From Paraburkholderia gardini (GTDB lineage: Bacteria; Pseudomonadota; Gammaproteobacteria; Burkholderiales; Burkholderiaceae), in assembly GCF_907164575.1 (NCBI RefSeq), contig NZ_CAJQYY010000030.1, forward strand, positions 1 through 64,000: 64,000 bases of DNA, given 5' to 3'. The translations under genes were made by a program, and so were the position numbers. Position 1 is the stretch's first letter. Every line of letters begins with the position of its first letter. Under the pieces are notes generated by a model. It was given only the letters and a program-made list of their open reading frames with translations. It had not been told where the DNA came from and searched no databases. Below, piece by piece: positions 59,404 through 64,000 of this stretch.

Positions 59404-60471
59404 TCATGCTCCCGTCGCGGCCTGCTTCTGCAAGGCGAAGCGTTGCTGTACCCGCCGCTGTACCTGGTCGACGACCACCGCCGCCACGATCACCACACCC
59501 TTGATGACCGTCTGCCAGAACGAGCTGACGCCCATCATCACAAGCCCGTCGGACAGAATGCCGATCACGAATGCACCGATGATCGTGCCGCCGATCCGGC
59601 CCCGGCCGCCCGACATCGACGTTCCGCCCAGCACGGCCGCCGCGATCGCGTTGAGTTCGAATGTCTCGCCGCTCAGCGGATGCGACGCAACCAGTTCGGA
59701 TGAAATGATCAGCCCGACGATCGCCGCGCAAAAGCCCGAGAACATGTAGACGAACATCTTCACGCGATTGACGCGCACACCGGAGAGTTGCGCCGCGCGC
59801 TCGTTGCTGCCGATCGCATAGATCTGCCGCCCAAGCGGCGTGCGTGCCGCAAGATAGGCCGCGAATACGCCGACTACGACCAGCAGCCAGACCGTCAAAG
59901 GGATGCCGAGGATGGACGCGCTGCCAAGGATCGGAAAACCTGTCGTGCCGTAATCCGGATTGCCCGTGAGGTTGGGAAACGTCTCGCCACCCGATGACAG
60001 CAGCGCCGCGCCGCGCGCGATATACAGCGTGCCGAGTGTGGCGATGAACGGCGCGACGTTCAGGCGGGTGATCAGCAGACCGTTCAACGCGCCGACCGCG
60101 ACACCCGATAGCAGCGCGACGCAGATCACCTCGGGCACGCTGAGGTAAAGGGTGTAGCTGCTGCCGACCGGAATGCCGTTCAGAATCAGGCCGCCCGCCA
60201 CCATCCCCGAAAGACCGACAATCGAGCCGACCGACAGATCGATGCCGCCGGTCACGATGACGAACGTCATGCCGATCGCGAGGAACGCGTTGAGCGCTAC
60301 GTGACGCGACATGATCAGCATGTTCTCGATGCTGAGAAAATTATGCGCCGCGAACGAAAAGAAAATAACGACCGCAAAGAGCGCGATGAACGTCCGCAGC
60401 TTGAGCAGGACTAGAAGCGGCGCTTCTCCGAAATTCGCACCGGGTGCAGCGCTTTTTATGGCCAGGGTCAT
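59404..60471 (-). CDS. Apiose ABC importer permease (RbsC-like)
   Basis: 355 residues. Landmarks: NFLSIENMLIMSRHVALNAFLAIGMTFVIVTGGIDLSVGSIVGLSGMVAGGLIL, ATLGTLYIARGAALLSSG, and LSGETFELNAIAAAVLGGTSMSGGRGRIGGTIIGAFVIGILSDGLVMMGVSSFWQTVIKGVVIVAAV. GGIDLSVGS and GGTSMSGGRG are the BPD_transp_2 motifs. ATG 60471 is chosen because GGAG lies 9 nt upstream; the MEIPF reading from 60486 has no ribosome binding site. It is between ATPase and apsD. Confidence 0.87.
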   Translation of the reverse strand: MTLAIKSAAPGANFGEAPLLVLLKLRTFIALFAVVIFFSFAAHNFLSIENMLIMSRHVALNAFLAIGMTFVIVTGGIDLSVGSIVGLSGMVAGGLILNGIPVGSSYTLYLSVPEVICVALLSGVAVGALNGLLITRLNVAPFIATLGTLYIARGAALLSSGGETFPNLTGNPDYGTTGFPILGSASILGIPLTVWLLVVVGVFAAYLAARTPLGRQIYAIGSNERAAQLSGVRVNRVKMFVYMFSGFCAAIVGLIISSELVASHPLSGETFELNAIAAAVLGGTSMSGGRGRIGGTIIGAFVIGILSDGLVMMGVSSFWQTVIKGVVIVAAVVVDQVQRRVQQRFALQKQAATGA

Positions 60472-60519
60472 GAACGGGATCTCCATTAATACGGTCAGGC
60501 CGGCATGCGTCGCGCCAGA

Positions 60520-62094
60520 TCAGGCAGCGGCAACTTGCCCGGCTTCATGCATGTCCACGCGGTGTCCGATCGCCGATGCCGCGACAAGCGCGTCCTGCGT
60601 CGCCCCGGCTGCATCGAATTCGGCCGTGATACGGCCGTTCGACATCACCAGAATGCGGTCGGACAGCGCCATCACCTCTTCGAGATCGGACGTGACGAAC
60701 AGGATACCGAGCCCTTTGACAGCGAGGTCCCGCATCACCTTGAAGATGTCCGCCTTCGCGCCTACGTCGATGCCGCGGCTCGGCTCGTCCATCAGCAATA
60801 CCTTCGGCGCCGTCATCAATGCGCGCGCGATGATCACCTTTTGCTGGTTGCCGCCGGAGAGCGAACTGACAGGCAGGTACGCGTCGGCCACCTTGATCGC
60901 CAGGTCCCGGATAAAACGCGTAATGGCGTTTTGCTCGCGCTGGCGCAGGATATGAAAACCCCGCGCGAAACCGGCGAGGCTCGACAGCGTCATGTTGCTG
61001 CCGATCGATAGAATCGGCAGCAACGCGTCGGCTTTACGGTCCTCGGGGATCAGCGCAAGACCGTCGGCCACGCGCTTTGCAATCGCCTTGCCGTTCAGCG
61101 GCTTGCCGTCGAGCACCACGTCGCCCGTGGCATGCGGATGGCAGCCGAGGACGCATTCGAACAGTTCGGAGCGCCCCGCTCCCATCAGCCCGTAGATGCC
61201 GACAATCTCGCCCGCGTGCAGCGACAGCGACACGTGGTCCACCAGCAGGCCCGTTCCCTTGCGCGGCAGCGACACATCGTGCACGGTCAACACCTCGCCG
61301 CCTCGCTCGTGTCCGATCGGGCGGGAAAAATCTTTCGTCTCACGCCCGACCATCTGCCGCACGATCCACGGCACATCCACCTGGTCCATCGGCTGATTGC
61401 CGGTGATACGGCCATCGCGCAGCACCGTGATGTAGTCGCCGATACGGATCAGCTCTTCGAGCCGATGCGAGATATAGACGATGGCAACGCCCTGTGACTT
61501 CAGATCCGCGATCACCTGAAACAGCACCTCGACCTCGGCCGCGCTCAGCGCGGAAGTCGGTTCGTCGAGGATCAGGATGCGCGCGTCATGAGCCAGCGCC
61601 TTGGCGATTTCGACCAGTTGCTGCTGCCCGATGCGCAGGTCCTCAACCAGCGTATCCGGACTGACGTCGAGTTCGAGCCGCTTCAGCAACTCGCGCACTG
61701 TGCGACGTTGCGCGCCGGCGTCGATGTCGATGCGCCCGCGTGTGATTTCGTGCGCAATGAAGACGTTTTCGGCAATCGACAGATTCGGGAACAGGTTCAA
61801 CTCCTGAAACACGATGCCGATGCCATGCCGCAACGCGTCGGAACTGCTTGTCAGTTCAATGGGCTCGCCATCGAGCAGCAACCGCCCAGAGCCGGGTTGC
61901 TCCGCGCCGGCGATGATTTTCATCAGCGTCGATTTTCCGGCGCCGTTTTCGCCCACCAGCACGTTGACAGCGCCGCGTCGTACATCGAAGTTCACGTCCT
62001 TCAACGCGACGGTGCCCGGGTACATCTTCGTCACGCCTTCGACCTGAAGGATGATGTCGTCCGTGGCGTCGCTTTTCGCGAGGATTGCGCTCAT
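60520..62094 (-). CDS. Apiose ABC importer ATPase, tandem domain (RbsA-like)
   Basis: 524 residues, two ABC domains. First: Walker A GENGAGKSTLMK near 53, signature RIGQQQLVEIAKALAHDARILILDEPTSALS. Second: degenerate Walker A region GLMGAGRSELFECVLGCHP near 305 and a canonical signature LSGGNQQKVIIARALMTAPKVLLMDEPSRGIDVGAKADIF near 415. This asymmetry is normal for RbsA/AraG-type proteins. Its ATG (62094) overlaps the DUF2291 stop by 4 bp. Unlike the ribitol importer's single-domain ATPase, this one is full size. Confidence 0.9.
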   Translation of the reverse strand: MSAILAKSDATDDIILQVEGVTKMYPGTVALKDVNFDVRRGAVNVLVGENGAGKSTLMKIIAGAEQPGSGRLLLDGEPIELTSSSDALRHGIGIVFQELNLFPNLSIAENVFIAHEITRGRIDIDAGAQRRTVRELLKRLELDVSPDTLVEDLRIGQQQLVEIAKALAHDARILILDEPTSALSAAEVEVLFQVIADLKSQGVAIVYISHRLEELIRIGDYITVLRDGRITGNQPMDQVDVPWIVRQMVGRETKDFSRPIGHERGGEVLTVHDVSLPRKGTGLLVDHVSLSLHAGEIVGIYGLMGAGRSELFECVLGCHPHATGDVVLDGKPLNGKAIAKRVADGLALIPEDRKADALLPILSIGSNMTLSSLAGFARGFHILRQREQNAITRFIRDLAIKVADAYLPVSSLSGGNQQKVIIARALMTAPKVLLMDEPSRGIDVGAKADIFKVMRDLAVKGLGILFVTSDLEEVMALSDRILVMSNGRITAEFDAAGATQDALVAASAIGHRVDMHEAGQVAAA

Positions 62095-62747
62095 GGTTTG
62101 CTCCCGAGCGCGAGCGCTAGCGGAACCACTTCCGGCTGGTCACTGGAGCTGTCATAGGAGAAAGCGCCAGTCACCGTAATCGTCTGTCCGTTGAGCCTGT
62201 CGCGCGGTAACGGTTTCATCACACGCGCTACGGCATATGCGTTGAGTGCGGTCCCGAACCTGGCGTACTCGATCTGATTGCGGAAATCCGTGAACGAGAG
62301 GAAGTCGAGCGAATCGCGCAGGGTCGTGCCCAGCACAGTCGGGCCGATGTCGACGATGACGTCGGCCTTGCCATCGCCGTCGGTATCGACGCCGACGGTT
62401 CCCTGACTCGAATTGGTGTCGACCGACACGATCGTACCGTGCACCTTCGTCGGGAAATTCCACGGGGCGCCGTCGTCCTTGCCGCGATAGCCGTACTTCC
62501 TGCCGGCCGCGTCGGGATCGGTTTTGATCGCGTCCAGCAGTACCCTGATATCGGTCGCGCGCTTCTCGACGTCGGGCACCACTTTCGTGCTCCACATCGA
62601 AGCGACCATCGCGTTCGGATCATAGCCCGCCGACGCATAGGCATCGCGTGGACCTTTGGCCGTCTGGGGGTCGTTCTTGACGAGTTTGCAACCGGACAGC
62701 GCACAGTTCGCGACCAGCAGGACCGCCGCGCATACAGAAGCTCTCAT
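62091..62747 (-). CDS. DUF2291 lipoprotein of the apiose importer
   Basis: 218 residues with a lipoprotein signal (AAVLLVANCALSGCKLVK; lipobox LSGC, Cys about 21). The mature domain DPNAMVASMWSTKVVPDVEKRATDIRVLLDAIKTDPDAAGRKYGYR, then GTIVSVDTNSSQGTVGVDTDGDGKADVIVDIGPTVLGTTLRDSLDFLSFTDFRNQIEYARFG, is the DUF2291 pattern. Genes of this family accompany ribose-type importers, between binding protein and ATPase; their exact role is not known. GAGGA precedes ATG 62747. Confidence 0.83.
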   Translation of the reverse strand: MRASVCAAVLLVANCALSGCKLVKNDPQTAKGPRDAYASAGYDPNAMVASMWSTKVVPDVEKRATDIRVLLDAIKTDPDAAGRKYGYRGKDDGAPWNFPTKVHGTIVSVDTNSSQGTVGVDTDGDGKADVIVDIGPTVLGTTLRDSLDFLSFTDFRNQIEYARFGTALNAYAVARVMKPLPRDRLNGQTITVTGAFSYDSSSDQPEVVPLALALGSKP

Positions 62748-62808
62748 GAATGTCCTCGCTCTACGCCGGATGAGAACCTGGAGGCGTTCCACCCCCAGGG
62801 GCCTGCCT

Positions 62809-63747
62809 TTAGCGCAGGGCAAACATGTCGAGCTTGCCGGCGTTCGCTTTGGTAATCAATGAGCAGTTGATCAACTGTTTTTCAGGCTTGCCGGTCGAAC
62901 CGGTCTTCATATATTTGTCTGCCTGCTCTACAGCTTCTGTTGCAGCCAGCGCGGCCGGTTGCAGGACTGTCGCCCGAATGTCATTGCGCATGATTGCGTC
63001 GCGAACGTCATTGCTGCCGTCGAAGCCGACCACGATCACGTCGCTGCGTTTCGCGGCCTTCAGTGCAGCCGATACCCCCATGGCCATCGTATCGTTGCCC
63101 GCGATCACGCCCTTGATATCCGGGTGGCTCTGCAGAATGGTCTCCATGACGCTAAACGCTTCCGTCTGGCTCCAGTTGGCCGATTGCCGCTCGACCATCT
63201 TCATGTTCGGGAACTGGTCGATCACATCGTGATAGCCCTTCGAACGGATACCCGCGTTGATATCGGCTTCGCGCCCAACGAGCTCGACGTAGTTACCTTT
63301 CTCGCCGAGCGCCTTGACGAATGCGCGGCCTCCAAGCTGCGCACCCTGATAGTTGTTCGATACGATCTGCGAAACGGCGATGCCTGTCGCGTTAATTTCG
63401 CGATCGATCAGGAACGACGGAATGCCCGCCGCCTTCGCCTTGCGCACCGCTGCGATCGATGCTTCGGAGCCCGCGTTGTCGAGAATGATGGCCTTGGCGC
63501 CGCGCGCGATGGCGGTGTCGACCAGATTCGACTGCTTGTTCGCATCGTCGTCATGCACGAGGACGATCGTGTCGTAGCCAAGCGCTTTGGCGCGCGCATT
63601 CGCGGCATCCGCTTCGGCCTTGAAGAACGGGTTGTCGTGCGAGGGCGTAATGATGGCGATCAGGCTGGCCGCTTCAGCAGCCCCCGCCGCGGTGAAAAGG
63701 GTAATCGTGGCTGCCGCCAGCGCGAGCCAGTGTTTTGAGGCCTTCAT
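62809..63747 (-). CDS. Apiose ABC importer periplasmic binding protein (RbsB-like)
   Basis: 312 residues with signal peptide (HWLALAAATITLFTAAGAAEAAS) and ribose-binding fold: LIAIITPSHDNPFFKAEADAANARAKALGYDTIVLVHDDDANKQSNLVDTAIARGAKAIILDNAGS, IPSFLIDREINATGIAVSQIVSNNYQGAQLGGRAFV, GVIAGNDTMAMGVSAALKAAKRSDVIVVGFDGSNDV. The NPFF, DREI and DG segments hold the pentose. The operon context (apsD, apnL, apnO, oiaK, RLP) points to D-apiose. First gene of the long minus-strand cluster; an AACTGGTATGATGA site precedes it. Confidence 0.86.
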   Translation of the reverse strand: MKASKHWLALAAATITLFTAAGAAEAASLIAIITPSHDNPFFKAEADAANARAKALGYDTIVLVHDDDANKQSNLVDTAIARGAKAIILDNAGSEASIAAVRKAKAAGIPSFLIDREINATGIAVSQIVSNNYQGAQLGGRAFVKALGEKGNYVELVGREADINAGIRSKGYHDVIDQFPNMKMVERQSANWSQTEAFSVMETILQSHPDIKGVIAGNDTMAMGVSAALKAAKRSDVIVVGFDGSNDVRDAIMRNDIRATVLQPAALAATEAVEQADKYMKTGSTGKPEKQLINCSLITKANAGKLDMFALR

Positions 63748-63841
63748 CGTTTGTCTCCTGTGTAAACGTCTGTGCACTGCAAAACCAGTCGCTCTGGACA
63801 GGCGCGTTCTTCTTGTTATCGCACTCGTCACTTATGGCGTC

Positions 63842-63861
63842 ATGATGTCATCATACCAGTT
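63842..63861. promoter_or_regulatory. Apiose-cluster operator upstream of the binding protein
   Basis: On the minus strand AACTGGTATGATGACATCAT, including the perfect dyad ATGATG-T-CATCAT (63842-63854). The first 14 bases equal the motif before the MFS gene, and TGGTATGATGAC matches the GntR promoter motif TGGTGTAATGAC at 10 of 12. It begins 95 bp upstream of the binding-protein start. Confidence 0.65.
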
Positions 63862-63918
63862 GCATTCGGACGTGGAAGGACGATTTGGCCAGGGTTTTCG
63901 CTAGCTCCAAGGCGGCCT

Positions 63919-64000
63919 GTGGATAGCGTTTTCAAGTATGAATTCGAGGAGCGCGGTTACAAGGCACCGCCGCCGGATCTGCAGATGTTGAAGATCGTAT
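63919..64000 (+). CDS. Unidentified gene start at the right edge (partial)
   Basis: An open frame from GTG 63919 to the right edge reads VDSVFKYEFEERGYKAPPPDLQMLKIV. The amino-acid composition looks coding and the frame is free of stops, but it is too short to assign a family. It is divergent from the apiose cluster, so a regulator sharing that promoter is an obvious possibility. The start could lie elsewhere because the frame is also open further upstream. Confidence 0.3.
   Translation, partial: MDSVFKYEFEERGYKAPPPDLQMLKIV

Noticed and set aside
1..64000. CRISPR arrays, tRNA/rRNA genes, insertion sequences, prophage or toxin-antitoxin genes
   Set aside because: None seen: no regularly spaced repeats, no cloverleaf-like stretches that I could recognise, and no transposase, integrase or phage structural motifs in any plausible frame.

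Overview
The window looks like a high-G+C betaproteobacterial replicon, most likely Paraburkholderia or a close Burkholderiales relative. The support is the Burkholderia-type 16-strand porins, a persulfide dioxygenase-rhodanese fusion of the kind characterised from Paraburkholderia phytofirmans, a MetR/MetE pair and the overall gene style. I saw no rRNA, tRNA, CRISPR array, transposase, phage gene or replication origin. The species assignment is inference.

Layout. 1-9.7 kb is mixed household content: a porin tail, a probable 2OG-Fe(II) oxygenase, ppnP, a Tat-exported epoxide-hydrolase-like protein, a DUF4142/cupredoxin/ECF-sigma trio, a reductase divergent from its probable TetR repressor, a GST, the persulfide dioxygenase-rhodanese fusion, and metR. 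9.8-12.1 kb is metE. 12.3-16.1 kb is a rhizopine-type (moc) group: a periplasmic sugar-binding protein, a MocE-type Rieske ferredoxin, a MocD-type histidine-box oxygenase and a divergent LacI-family regulator. 16.6-23.3 kb is a ribitol operon: AraC regulator, ABC importer, ribitol 2-dehydrogenase and D-ribulokinase. 23.5-31.4 kb is a sugar-acid island: two MFS carriers, an RraA/HMG-aldolase-like protein, an IlvD/Edd dehydratase, a porin and a LacI repressor whose likely operators recur at two promoters.

31.7-50.3 kb is a complete ectoine/5-hydroxyectoine uptake and degradation region: two full EhuABCD importers, EutABC, DoeABCD, the Lrp/AsnC regulator DoeX and the MocR-type regulator EnuR. 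A long conserved bipartite DNA element in front of both importers, half of which recurs in front of the eutBC-doe operon, probably makes this one regulon.

50.3-63.7 kb is a D-apiose/D-apionate cluster, all on the minus strand: sugar ABC importer with a DUF2291 lipoprotein, D-apiose dehydrogenase, apionolactonase, an MFS carrier, D-apionate oxidoisomerase, a RuBisCO-like protein, a DUF1537 kinase and a GntR/FCD regulator. A shared TGGT-ATGA motif precedes three of its transcription units.

The unifying theme is scavenging of plant- and rhizosphere-derived compounds (ribitol, apiose, ectoines, sugar acids, perhaps rhizopine). Each island carries its own uptake system, enzymes and local regulator. 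The least understood parts are the dehydratase/RraA pathway, the moc-like trio without its reductase, and the paired Ehu importers.
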